Shown here piece after piece: positions 1 through 11,058 of a stretch of DNA of 64,000 bases. A model generated the notes under the pieces. It was not told the origin of the DNA. It made no database searches and saw only the letters and a program-made list of their open reading frames with translations. The stretch comes from Carex sylvatica (Eukaryota; Streptophyta; Magnoliopsida; Poales; Cyperaceae), in the NCBI GenBank assembly GCA_964058845.1, contig CAXKVR010000027.1, positions 186,001-250,000 on the forward strand, written 5' to 3'. Within the stretch, counting starts at the first letter, position 1. Every line of letters begins with the position of its first letter. The translations under genes were made by a program, and so were the position numbers.

Positions 1-823
1 TCTTGCAACCGTTCATGGCTGACGGACAAGCATACACTCACGACGAGTTTATCGTGCTCCTCAATGCTACATTAAACAGCCAACTCATGGTTATTAAACT
101 CAATTTTTTGTTATCCTTTTAATTAGTACTTGAACTTGTACTTAAAATATCCAGTACCAGAATATCAACAAAAAAAAAAGCATCACAATCTTCTGAAACA
201 TCAATTATTAAAATTATTTTTTATGCTAAATTAATTTGTTTTTCTTAATCATGGTAACAGAGGTTATATGGTCTTGGAGCAAGGAAGGTAGTGTTTAATG
301 GAATTGGTCCCTTGGGTTGCATCCCTTCACAGAGAGTTAAATCAGGCAATGGACAATGCCTCCACCGTGTAAATCAGTATGTAAAGGAATTCAATGCACA
401 AGTGACCAAGCTCCTCGTGGCTTTAAATGCCGCGCTACCCGGTGCACAGATGGTTCTCGCTGATTCGTATCCGGTTGTCATGGAACTAATTGACCACCCT
501 GAAAAATATGGTAATTCTTAAAATATTCAAAAGAGATTGAAAAATAAATTTAATTTATGTACAGCTTTTAAAAAAATATTTAACTTGAAGGGTTTAAGAT
601 CTCTACCACGTCGTGCTGTAATGTTGACTCGACCGTTGGTGGCATGTGCCTGCCCAACTCCCAACTCTGTGCCAATCGCCGGGATTACGTCTTCTGGGAC
701 GCTTACCACACATCAGATGCTGCCAATGAGATCATCGCCAACAAAATGTTTGCTGATCTCAGTGCACTGACAGGCGGTTCTGCTGCACCGGCTCCAGCCC
801 CTGGCCCAGCGTCTTCGCCATAG
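1..823 (+). CDS. GDSL esterase/lipase, 3' part only (duplicate of the gene at 14116)
   Basis: This is the 3' end of a six-exon secreted GDSL esterase/lipase gene cut by the window edge. Visible exons are 1-89 (end of exon 4), 261-510 (exon 5) and 591-823 (exon 6, stop TAG at 821). They correspond base for base to exons 4-6 of the gene at 14116-15962. The part includes the conserved 'GPLGCIPSQR' segment in exon 5 and the catalytic Asp and His of the 'DAYH' block in exon 6, followed by an Ala/Pro-rich tail. Splice sites are GT-AG and the frame is open. If the tandem-duplication reading is right, the missing start lies upstream of the window and the gene is a functional copy. Confidence 0.85.
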
Positions 824-1468
824 CTTCGTGCTGCACCTGTACCAGCACCTTTTTGATTGGATGATTAATGAAGAAAAACAACAACAAGAAAAAAAGTTTG
901 GTTTGTGGTTAATTTTATTATGTTTGAGGTTGTTGTGGCTTTTGTTTGGGTCAGATTGATGTTACTGGTACAGATCCAGAAAATGAACTGTGTGATATAT
1001 ACCTAGGGTTTTTGTAAAAAGAAAAATTGTAGTTCGATTTTAAATTCAATGATTTATGTATTTTAGTTCCAGCTTCTTGCACCATTTCCTATGGATTTTA
1101 CCAAGAAATATCTCAATTCACATCACCTAACCCAGCTCTCCTCAGGATTAAATAAGGTACCAAAGCCTTGGATCGGAAGGAAAAAGGTACCAGAGACACT
1201 TTCTCATCGCTGGCTTGGCAGCAGCTCCCTTTTTCTAATATTATTAGTATGAATAATTAGTTTGGCGATGCGAATCACGCTTTATTTCATGGAGTAAAAC
1301 TACGCAATGATCTTATGAGCATAAAGCATATTAGTCCATGATTACTCTTTCTGAAAGAGTATAAATTTGAACTGCAAATCATATATACCAGAATATATTG
1401 AAAATGGAGCATGACCTAACTATAACTTTATTATAGCTATCATAAAATCATAATAAAAAAAAAATTAT
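824..1468 (+). other. 3' flank of the GDSL gene, no gene seen
   Basis: This is the likely 3' untranslated region and downstream flank of the partial GDSL gene. It is T-rich for about 250 bases and then AT-rich. It is a copy of 15963-16607. I see no coding signal. Confidence 0.5.
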
Positions 1469-1736
1469 CGTGTATGCCTCTCATCTCATAATATATAATA
1501 TATTTTCATAAGGCTTGATTTAGCAGAATGTTAGTAGGACTATATTAAAGAGAAAAAATCTCGTATTTTAGTATAGGATATTTTAGGATGTGTCATCTAT
1601 AGAGTTCTCTTTTTAGAGATTTATGTTGCTATAAATTATGTCATTTGATGTAATAGTGAAGTCAAAAATACAATTAAGCTTCCTCATAATATTATTTCTA
1701 TTTTATTTCTCGCATCTCCTTTAGGAAACCCTAATA
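1469..1736 (+). mobile_element. Copia-type LTR (copy of the LTR at 16608)
   Basis: This 268-base LTR is the duplicate of 16608-16875. It is followed after two bases by a primer-binding-site-like 'tggtattagag', a one-base variant of the plant initiator-Met tRNA complement 'tggtatcagag'. A short remnant with a Lys-rich run follows. No gag or pol coding sequence can be recognised downstream. Confidence 0.6.
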
Positions 1737-3806
1737 AATTGGTATTAGAGTTTGGTGAGATAGAAAAGGGTTCAATCATGACAAAGAAGAAAAAGAAGAA
1801 GAAGAAGATAAGGAGGAAGCTTGATATTTGTTTCCGCTATTAAGATATGTCGATCCATATCCCTCCTCTTTCGCTTTGAGTTTGTGGATGTGCTAACACC
1901 GATTGTTAATTGTCAATTCCTCTTGTTGAGCTGCTTAGTCAGTGCATACACTAAGTCGCGTGAGTTGATTCTTTTGAACCAAGCCATGACCATTTTCGGA
2001 TTAAGTCCCTGAAATTATACACCAAGTCAATTCAGACAGAAGATCAGGCATGTGTGCATTTTGGCCAGGATTTTCAATTTTTGATAATTTGATAATTGAA
2101 ATTTTGGTAATTTGGTGGTTCGTTATTTGGGTGGTTTGGTGTATTTTGGTTATTGGAGGATTTTAAGAATCAGGCAATTTTGGTGAAATAGTGTTCTGGT
2201 TGGTAATGGTTATGTTATCATGGATTCAAACCTTAATGGATAACATTACGAGGATCTGACCTGTACAACTACATCAGCTTTGTCTCGTACCGATACACAT
2301 GGTGTACTTATGGCGAGTGGTTTTCAGATTTTGGATGATTTTCTGGTAGTTTCTGTGATGGTAGTTGTGTTATGGTAATTCCAACTTTGGTGACTTCCTA
2401 ATTCCAAATTTGGTGATTTTGGAGATTAGATATTTTGGTACTTTGATGTTTTGGACATTTAGAGATTTTTGTTGGATTTTGACAGTTCAAATCCATTGAT
2501 TAACTTAAGATGCGAAAAGACTATAAAATAAAAATTTTACTTCTAACTTAAACCAAGGATTAAACGGGGTATGTCAGGAAATATTCTAAGGCGGTCCACC
2601 TTTCGTATTCCTTTGACATCAAAATCCCTTTTAATTCTTTTACAGATCTACTCCATAATTAATTTCTAAAACTTTAATCTACTTACCAATTAAATAGATT
2701 AATATAACATATTTATACCTTGTCTCCAAATTCTAATTGGAATGCAACAGACCGAGAAGACCGAATTTAAGGAACGTCTCGCCTCGGAGTATCAGACGTC
2801 TGATACCTCTATCGGTTATCCACCAGGACTAACCAGAGAGCGGTTTATTTTTTTCCAGAAATACCGTAAACCGCAGAGATAGTATTTGTCATGATATGCT
2901 AGATGGTAAAGTTTATCACAAGCATGTGATTCTTATCTATCGCGTACTTCGCAAGAACACTATTCACCGATCTCGTAAACTCTAAACAACAACCGTAACC
3001 GAAAAAGAGAGAAAAATAGAAACTCGAATTAATCTGACAATATGATACAAAATGAATTAGTAATTTTCTCTTTCACCTCACCCCTCTATTTATAGACATT
3101 TGAAGAGGTTTGGCAAAATACCAAAATACCCCTCAACATATGCCATTTAATGGCGGTTTGGCCAAGACAAATCAAAATTGAATTTTGCCACTATGGCCGA
3201 AATTCAATTGATTTGATTTATTTTTTATTTTTGGATTTTAATTTTAATTAAGGTTTTAATTACTAATGGTTATTAGCCCAAAATTCAAATTCATAATTAA
3301 TATTTATAATTCAAATCAAATATATATAATTGTTCTAAACAATTATATTTCTTACGGTTCGATTTCGATACGATTTTATACAATGTATCGTGTACGTTTA
3401 TAAATTAACCTTTTTGTTTTTACTTTGTCATTTTTACATGATATTTATAATTTAATTATAACACGTATATTTAATTATAACCATCTTATTATTTAATCAT
3501 AATCAATTTATAATTAATCAATGAGATTCTCCGATTAACTCCTATATGGTGTGACCCAATAGAATTTGTGTTATGTTGGTAAATATAATTAAAACTGTTT
3601 TACTTCTATAATCATAGGAGGCATCTGACATATGCACTATGATCATTCAATTACACAGATGATGATGTACTGTACAATATCACAATCCAGTAAACTATTT
3701 TACTTGTGTCAGTTCTTCTGTCTCATAGCTATCAGGTCATTTTCAAGGTAGGCGTGTGTCATCCTTGCCAACTTAATTTTTTCTTGATCTTAAGCAGATT
3801 ATCAAA
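1737..3806. mobile_element. Decayed non-coding retroelement interior (duplicate of 16876-18945)
   Basis: No protein domain can be recognised. The stretch contains T/G-rich degenerate sequence at 2080-2480, an 18-base perfect palindrome at 2789-2806 (gtatcagacgtctgatac) and a minus-strand TATA-like motif 'ctataaatagag' around 3088-3099, as in an LTR U3 region. It may be a second, minus-strand LTR or part of the retroelement interior. Confidence 0.35.
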
Positions 3807-3899
3807 GACGGTCGGCGCGATAAAAAATGCCGGTATAGCGTGCGAAATTTAATCACGCAATATCAAACGCCGGCTTACGTTTGGGTTAAAAAAAAAATT

Positions 3900-4600
3900 C
3901 TGTGATATATCGATCCGCTCCAAATCGAGCGCCAGACTCCCAAAAATTGCCCTTCTGTCTCCCCTCACCCCTACCTGTGCTCGTATCCACCCCTAGCCTA
4001 CGCTTGCGCAAATGGTACGCCCGCCTCCCCACTGAAACCCTGGACCCCCGCCTCTCCTCTCCGTCTTCCCCTGCGATCGCTTCAAATGTCGTGCGGGTAT
4101 GATGGAGACTAGGGTTTGTCACTGGCCGGCTTCTTCGCGGTTGCGCCAGTGTTTTCAGCCACGGCGACCTAGGGGGAAATCACTCTTGGCATTGCCTTGA
4201 CAAGAGAACTGCGTTGATGTACTTGTCGGTGTCTGGCGATCAGTGGAGATGGCGACGCCACTAATTTTCTTCAGTTTGATTTGATTCTTCACAATTTTTG
4301 TCGATTCATTCTCCCCAGGTTCAAATTCTTTGCATTAGGTGCTATTTTGAGGTCACCTTAGGGTATGAGAGGGATTGCATGCATCAATTTGAAGTTTGAA
4401 GAGGTATTAATGTTATTGGACTCAGATTGGATTTGGGGATATTGATTTCATGTTGACCATCACCAATTGGGTTATTTTTTCTGTAATTGGATTTACAAAG
4501 GTGTTGTTCATGCCTTGTTGAGTATTTAGGAGTGAATTGAGGACATAAGGTGTAGTGGATTTGGGGGGTTTAGACCGTGCTGCAGAAGGAGTTAATGAAG
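3900..4600 (+). other. Captured promoter/5'-exon-like sequence inside the CACTA element
   Basis: This C-rich stretch (3960-4120) differs from the AT-rich surroundings and passes into 'gatggagactagggttt'-type sequence, like the 5' untranslated exon of an ordinary plant gene. Neither strand gives a convincing protein. Together with the exon fragments downstream, it suggests that the element took in gene starts. The source gene is unknown. Confidence 0.35.
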
Positions 4601-6129
4601 AGGAGCGAAGGAGCGGGTAAGGAAACTTTTAAAGTTTCACTTGCTCCATAAAATAAATTCAAAAGGAAGGGAAACTTTGTCTTACTCTTGGCGTGGTGCT
4701 TTCTCTTTCAACGACCTTCATTACTAGTGTTGTTAGGTAAGTTCTGTTCAAACCTTACTCATTGATTTTTTTAACCGTTTATTGTATTGGTAAAAAGAAA
4801 AAAAGGATACCATGAGAGTATTGATACCATGTGCAGTATTTTCTATAAAGTGGTGTCCTGAAAATCACCAATTCAAAACTTACTAAAACATTAATAGAAG
4901 TGCATGTGACTCGGAAATTGAAATGATACAGTTCAAAAAGGGCATTGGATCTGCTGAAAACTTGAGTTGCTTTTATCCATATATAAGTAGTCAGTATTTA
5001 TTTGTGCAATTTGAAATTAATTGAGGTTCCTGTTTGGAATAATTGTTGAAGTTATGATTTGATAATAGTTCATAGTACCGTCAGTTAGCATAGGAGTACT
5101 GGTATGCAATTGTTTGGTCATACAAATTTTTGATATGTACCAGTTTGGTATGCAATTGTTTGGTCATATAAATGTTTGATATGTACCAGTTAAAATTGTA
5201 AAGATATAACTCAATTTATTTACTTGTAATAAAGTTACATTTGCAGCTTCTTCAAAAAAAGTTATAATTGCAGGATTTAAAAAAAAAATCAAGATATAAT
5301 GAGCTTTAAAAAATGATATATATCTTGGCTAAAATCTGATTCAATTTGACTTGGTCATATTATGGTAAAATATGATTAGATTTGACTTATATAAATTAAA
5401 TAAATATTGTTGGTGCTGCTTTGAGCATAACTTATATAATTTGCACTGGTAGTACTGTCCTATCAATCTTTGCTTGTCTGGCTAGGGTTATACATGACTT
5501 GTGTTTATCGTGGGGTGTGGATTGGGATTTTTTTTCTGGCAGAAGTGTAACAATGTCAAGGCTTGTTATGGGTTGTGATTTTTCTTTAAGAATTATGTTT
5601 TAAAAATGTTTTGACTGGATTGATTATGTAACTTTTAATTTTAATTCTACTATGTATACTGGATTGTTTTATGGTTAAATTCAAATTCATTTCCCTCTCA
5701 AGTCATATGATTTCTACAGGGCCTTTACCACTTAGAAGTACATCAGTCTTTCTTTCCTTAACAAGGGCAAAATAGTCATAGTTAAATAAAATATATGTTA
5801 AAATCTAAATTTACACCGCAGATTTCCTTTCCTCTCTATGCACTTGTGGACAAGTAACTCTATTAAAATATATGCACTTGTGAAATATTTCTGATTGGGA
5901 GCCTTTTATGGATGGCAAGCTGGACATATGCAATCTAAATGGAAATGGAACTGCTTGGCCTTTTATTAAATGTACAAACTGTCCATTTGGAGCGTCCTCT
6001 AGTTCCTGCCACATAATCTCTATGTATATTTCAAAACTCATGGCTGTTTTTTTCACAACATTTGTCATTTATTTTCATAAATATTAGAATTGCATGTGTG
6101 ATTTATTTTCTCTCTCTTCTGTGATCACT

Positions 6130-7180
6130 TCAGGAATTTGAGTAGCCAAAATATCAATGGTAGACTTCCACCAGAATTTTAAGACTTACAATGACTGACA
6201 AACTTGTGAGTTGACTATTATTCTTGCAATTCCTCTTGATTTCTGGAAAACTTGAATTGGTTATACCATTTGCGGAAACAATTTACTAATGATAGATGTA
6301 GCTAGAGTTTGTGTAATATACTAGAAAATGCTATTTGTGTCGTTTTGGTTAGATACAACTGATTGTGATGTTTGAATTTATTTTGGAGATTTCCTGACTT
6401 GCATTGCTCTTAATTACTAGGAGTCTATATACAACAGTATCTCGGATCATATACTTCCAAAGATCGGCAAATTAAGAAACTTAACATACTTGTAATCCTC
6501 CACCTTATTATCTTTTTTTAAACATACATTTGGTGAATTCTTATATTTTCCCTTATAAGATGGATTTCTCGTTTCATTAATCTTAGAGATTTGAGCATGA
6601 ACAACTTTAGTGGCAAGATTCCAAAGGAGATTAGCAACCTTTCCTATCGGTAAGCAGAATTTGTTATCATTATCTGTTATGTATAATAAATTATGTCATG
6701 TATAAACCCCAATAGATTTATTTCTCCATATATAGGAAAAAAATAATGAGTAACTGCTGTTTAACTGTTCAAGCATTATGTATTGCAGCACAAAAGATGC
6801 AGATTTTGTGACTTTTGAGGCTTTATAAGGAGGAACTAAAACACACAAACATTATTTTCTAAATTTTAGCTTTGCACTTTTTATACATGAATCTTAACAA
6901 AAATATGTTGTCAGGTTCAGTCCCTTCAAAGCTTGGTGATATCGTCACCTTGAAGAACTTGTGGGTTCCTATTTTTTACTACTATTTTTATTTTTCTTCT
7001 TTTGTTTATTTATCAGTGATGTATCTCTGCTCCCTTAAGTTTGATTGACAAATTTTTGCTATTATGCTTGATATGATATGATTTCTCTGTTAATTTCTCA
7101 ATATAGGGATTTGAGTGTTAACATGTTATCTGCTAATGCGCCAAGTGAGCTCGGGAAGCTTACTAATCGTCAAGTCCTGT
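6130..7180 (+). pseudogene. LRR receptor-like protein fragment, captured and decayed
   Basis: Short exon-sized pieces encode leucine-rich-repeat units separated by intron-like AT-rich DNA: 'NLSSQNINGRLPPEF' (about 6135-6180, then TAA), 'SISDHILPKIGKLRNLTYL' (about 6434-6491), 'DLSMNNFSGKIPKEISNL' (about 6590-6645), 'GSVPSKLGDIVTLKNL' (about 6913-6961) and 'LSVNMLSANAPSELGKLT' (about 7112-7165). The one-LRR-per-exon layout is typical of plant LRR receptor kinases of the LRR-VIII type. There is no kinase domain, and a stop interrupts the first unit. I read it as a host gene fragment carried by the CACTA element. Confidence 0.65.
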
Positions 7181-7426
7181 GAGCATGATTTTTTTCTATA
7201 TTGTTCTTTCATTTACTCGGGAAAAGAAAATAAAACTATCTTATTTGAATCAATTGACAAATCAAGGGCTAAGTTGCTTATATCACATGGTTTGCACAAT
7301 TTTCTAGAGACTTGGTATTCAACCAAGTTATGGTCAAGGTACCATTCAAGCTGGAGATTTGTAAAAATTAACTTAATATATATCTTGGTGATTCTGAGAT
7401 AATTTATTAATTCCATATAATTTCAG

Positions 7427-7860
7427 GCTAAGAGAACACCCACATTTTGATAGACTTCTCCAGAGTCGTACACAGCATGACGATGTCGAATCTCTGTCGA
7501 AGGTTTTACACAATTCAAGTGTAGCAAATCAAAGGTACTACACAAGATTTGATTCGTTATACCATTTCTATTGCAAGCTTATGACTTGTATTACAGTACC
7601 AGTATTTAAGTGCATGTGAACTGGTATATATTCAGGTCTCTTTGGGATGATTTGAAAGATTGCAAGAAGCCCCTTGTTTTCATAGCTGGTGAAATGGATT
7701 CAAAATTCGTAAATGTATCTTACCAGATGCATAATGAAATGGAGCATTTTTGTGAGGTGTTTATAGTTTCAGACTGTGGCCATGCTTTTCATTTTGGGGT
7801 AAAGTGTGCAGATTTGTAAGTTGTAAACTATTTTCAGGTAGAAATACTGGTTCCAGGTTA
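7427..7860 (+). pseudogene. PHYLLO / MenH-like alpha/beta-hydrolase fragment, captured
   Basis: Two exon-like pieces with good splice sites encode a MenH-type hydrolase segment. Exon 7427-7534 reads 'LREHPHFDRLLQSRTQHDDV...VANQ'. Exon 7636 to about 7797 reads 'SLWDDLKDCKKPLVFIAGEMDSKF', then 'VSDCGHAFHFG', the region of the catalytic His. In plants this domain is the C-terminal part of PHYLLO, the fused chloroplast enzyme of phylloquinone (vitamin K1) synthesis. The N-terminal MenF/MenD/MenC regions and the nucleophile part are absent, so it cannot be functional. A piece starting near 7842 after an 'ag' acceptor may continue it. Family assignment is from motif memory only. Confidence 0.6.
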
Positions 7861-7954
7861 TTTCATGAGCATCCCAGACCAAAAATTTTCATTTTCGGAA
7901 TTTTTTATGATTTATAGTGAATTTTTGAAATTTTCATTTTTTTTTATTATTTTG

Positions 7955-8330
7955 GACCTTTAGCGGCGTTTTTGAAGCGCCGGGAAAGACTATTTTAAAA
8001 AAAATGGTAAGACTTTTGGCGGCATTTTGAAATGCCGGGAAAAGTCTCCAAATGCCGGAAAAAAGCCAATAAACGCCGGGAAAGCCATATTTCAGGCGGC
8101 ACTTACAAACGCCGGGAAAAGCCTCCAAACGCCGGGACAAAGCCAATAAACGCCAGGAAAGCCATATTTCGGGCGGCGTTTGTCAAACGCCGGCAAAGGC
8201 ATCTGGAAGCACCGGTATAGGTCTTTGTCGACGGAGATATTCCTGGCACTTGCTCAAGCGCCGGGAAAGACATTTCGTGGCGTTTTTCATACTATTTAGC
8301 GGCGTTTGTAAGCGCCGGGAAAGGATAGTT
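7955..8330. repeat. CACTA subterminal repeat array
   Basis: About eleven degenerate copies of a 12-17-base motif around 'cgccgggaaag' occur in direct and inverted orientation over 375 bases, ending next to the CACTA terminus at 8341. In CACTA elements such arrays bind the TNPA-type protein. The motifs are C/G-rich in an AT-rich setting. Confidence 0.7.
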
Positions 8331-8341
8331 TTCTTGTAGTG

Positions 8342-8657
8342 TCAGGGACAATTGAACACTTATTTATTATTATTATTATTTTTTTAAGATACGTAGGTGG
8401 TTTTAGAAAAATATCACATGTACTCTATCAATCAATTTTATTAAAAAGTGGGTAAAATTATACGGCAAATGTAAGTAGCTGATTGGATCGTTAATTTTTT
8501 ATTCATAGAAAATATTTTGAAATAAAGACTATAAGAGAGAGAAAAAGAAGAGTATCACAGTTTTTTTGATGCATAGTAAGTTTGGATCGGTAAATATTTC
8601 ACTGATTCAGAGATCTGTTTAATTTTTTTTTTCAGCTTTTGTCGATCAAAACAACTT
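8342..8657. other. AT-rich spacer, no gene seen
   Basis: This is the flank of the CACTA element. 'tca' follows the terminus at 8342-8344 and could be half of a 3-base target duplication. I see no coding or repeat signal beyond AT-rich runs. Confidence 0.3.
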
Positions 8658-8823
8658 TTAGGATCTGTTCGACTGTACAGTGGGATTGGAAATGGGTACG
8701 GGAATGTAAAAATTTTGAACTGAAAATTACTGTTCACATGGGAAAAAAAAAATTCAGTCTGAGTGAATTTTCGTTTTCTCACGTGAACAGTGATTTGTCG
8801 GGAGCAGCCAAACAGGCCCTTAG
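8658..8823. mobile_element. Small MITE (about 165 bp)
   Basis: The ends are imperfect inverted copies ('ttaggatctgttcg' and 'caaacaggccctta'). Internal inverted segments around 'actgttcacatgggaaaa' and 'ttttctcacgtgaacagt' form a hairpin. This 'ggcctgtttgg' type of end is common in hAT-derived plant MITEs. There is no coding capacity. Confidence 0.55.
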
Positions 8824-9297
8824 CTTCTGTGAAGGTGTATAGAATTGAAAGAAAGAAAAAGAAAATGCGCTTAGTTTCCGTGCACAGACTCATTATCGGT
8901 AGTTGAGAAAAAAAAATGTTTTTGAATCGGTAGAAACTTTACCATTTGAATTGGTAGAAATTGTACGGATACATCGAAAAAACTGAGATACTTTTTTGTC
9001 TTATTTTATAATATTTTCTATAAATAAAAAAAAATTCTCGATTGGATATCCAAAGGTACAAATTTGTATGCAAATCATTACGATTACAACCAAGGCAGAC
9101 AGGCACTTGAGCAAATTTATAAGACACTCTAGGAAGACACTCCAGTCTAGCTTCTAAATTTTCACAATTAATTTCTTTGGTACCGGAAATGATTCTTGAA
9201 AGAAAAGAGAATTGTGGTTAAATAAAATAACCTGCACCAAGAAAATGCCAAAACTTGGGGAAAAAGTTTTCATGATGACTAAACACAAATCAAACAC

Positions 9298-9305
9298 TAT
9301 AAAAC
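9298..9305 (+). promoter_or_regulatory. TATA box of the first GDSL gene
   Basis: 'tataaaac' lies 87 bases before the ATG at 9385, within 'acactataaa'. The same core occurs at nearly the same distance (84 bases) before the paralogue at 14116, which supports both as real core promoters. Confidence 0.65.
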
Positions 9306-9384
9306 CCCTTCAAATTAATGCATTTAACCACAACTCCACTGCCACAACACAAACCATTATCAGATACACTAATTAAGCACCAGA

Positions 9385-11058
9385 ATGGCAACACTTGCAG
9401 CAATTTTTGTTATAGCTTTTGCTTTTGTCATGTCAATATCTGACATGGCAGCAGCCAAAGGACCGGTAGTGTACGTGTTTGGCGACTCTATGTCGGATGT
9501 GGGGAACAATAACTACCTGCTTCTGTCCATTGCCAAATCAGACTATCCTTGGTACGGGATCGATTACTACACTGGCTGGCCGACTGGAAGATTCAGCAAC
9601 GGAAGAACTATAGGCGATATCATGTGTAAGTTAATTAACATCCAAATGTTTACAGTAATTTTCAGAATTTTTTTCCTAATTCTTCTCTAGAAAGCGACTG
9701 ATTGATATATGTTGTATTTTGTAATGTAGCTGCTAAATTTGGAGTTCCCTCTCAGCCAGCTTACCTCTCTCTGTACATGACCGACAATGCGATACTTCAA
9801 GGCGTCAATTTTGCTTCTGGTGGTGCCGGCATTCTCAATGAAACTGGAATTTACTTTGTAAGAGTTGTTATATTTTTTTATCTGAATTTGGTTGCAGTAG
9901 TTAATTTTCATGAATTTCTCAGAAAAAATAGGTACAAAAATGAAGAGGTCTTACTGATCTGCTTTCTTTCATGTGCATTGCAGGTTCAGTATCTCTCATT
10001 TGATGTTCAAATAGATGCATATGAGAAAGTAAATGAGGGCGTCAAAGCGAAGATCGGAGATGCTGCTGCTGAGAAATTATCCAACGAAGCACTCTTCTTG
10101 ATTGGACTCGGTATCCAAACTTGATTCCATTTATCTGTTTGTCAGAAAAATATTGACAGCACTCTCAAACTTAATTGTATTTCAAAATAGTTCTATTGAG
10201 GTCATTCTTATTTTAACTTTTTCTTCGGTTTCGTTATGTAGGGAGCAATGACTATGTAAACAACTTCATGAGGCCTTTCATGGCAGATGGCATAGTCTAC
10301 ACTCATGATGAATTTGTAGTTCTCCTGACCACCACATTGAGCAAACAATTCAAGGCACTTTCTCTCCCATAATCATAATTTAATTCATATTTCACAACAA
10401 ATTACCAAAAGACCTCCCAAATTAGATTCTAATAAATTATGTGTAATTTCTTCCTATCAGAGACTATACAGTCTTGGGGCTAGAAAAATCGTGTTCACCG
10501 GTCTCGCTCCAATGGGGTGCATCCCGTCCCAGAGGGTCTTGACAGGAACCGGCGAGTGCCTTACTGAATTGAATGAGTACGTGTTGGTGTTCAATGCAGC
10601 AGCAAAGAAAATGATCGATGAATTGAATGAGAAGCTCCCTGGCGCACAATTGGTGTTTGTTGATACCTACTCTGTTGTCATGGACCTCATTGATCACCCT
10701 AAAAAATACGGTAATATATAAATACAATATTCATCCATGTTTTTCTAGAAAATTTGAAAATTAATTATACTTGCAATATTTAAATCAATTTTTGATAATT
10801 GAACTAGGGTTCAAGAGTTCACACACATCATGTTGCAATGTGGACACAACCGTCGGGGGCCTCTGCCTCCCAAATGCGCAAGTCTGTGCCAACCGAAAGG
10901 ATTATGTGTTTTGGGACGCATACCACACCTCCGATGCAGCCAATCAGGTCATTGCTGACAAAATGTTTCCATATATCAAAGCTGTAGTTGAAGGTTTTGT
11001 TGACACCCCTTCAGCTCCTGCTAATGCAACCGCTCCAGCTCCGGCACATCATAAGTGA
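9385..11058 (+). CDS. Secreted GDSL esterase/lipase, six exons, 369 residues
   Basis: Exons are 9385-9625, 9730-9857, 9984-10110, 10242-10354, 10461-10710 and 10808-11058, giving 1110 bases in one frame. Residues 1-24 form a hydrophobic signal peptide, so the product should be secreted. SGNH-family blocks are present: block I 'FGDSMSDVGNNN' with Ser35 (GDSM instead of GDSL), block II 'ASGGAGIL' (109-116), block III 'GSNDY' (Asn168), and block V 'DAYH' with Asp323 and His326. The family hydrolyses ester bonds of lipids or acylated cell-wall compounds; the substrate here is unknown. The sequence resembles Arabidopsis At5g37690 (by memory). The end is Ala/Pro-rich (354-366). Intron 4 begins GC (10355) rather than GT. 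The gene is a tandem paralogue of 14116. Confidence 0.9.

Larger units (their letters stand above)
1..3806. repeat. Tail of upstream copy of a 15.1-kb tandem duplication
   Basis: Bases 1-3806 match 15140-18945 at a constant offset of 15139. The match covers coding exons, introns, poly-A runs and the LTR remnant downstream. The only difference I noticed is 2475 (G) versus 17614 (A). The match ends after 'atcaaa' at 3806/18945, where copy 1 continues 'gacggtcggcg' and copy 2 continues 'tataattattc'. For a head-to-tail duplication the offset equals the unit length, so the unit should be 3807-18945. The head of this copy lies outside the window. An assembly duplication or a collapsed second haplotype is an alternative. 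Confidence 0.9.
3807..8341 (-). mobile_element. Truncated CACTA transposon carrying host gene fragments
   Basis: The right end, read on the minus strand from 8341, begins CACTACAAGAAAAC, the standard CACTA (En/Spm) terminus. From 7955 to 8330 there are about eleven copies of a subterminal motif like 'aacgccgggaaag', in both orientations, as expected for transposase-binding repeats. At the left, 3810-3890 holds three or four related 'gccgg' motifs but no CACTA terminus, because the element is cut by the duplication junction at 3806/3807. The interior holds pieces of an LRR gene and a MenH-like gene rather than a recognisable transposase, so it resembles a Pack-CACTA element. Confidence 0.7.

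Noticed and set aside
2789..2806. 18-bp perfect palindrome gtatcagacgtctgatac (also 17928-17945)
   Set aside because: It is isolated, lies in retroelement-like DNA, has no associated gene, and the second copy exists only because of the segmental duplication.
7115..7402. 95-residue open frame over the last LRR piece
   Set aside because: Only its start region overlaps LRR-like sequence, in another frame. The rest is intron.
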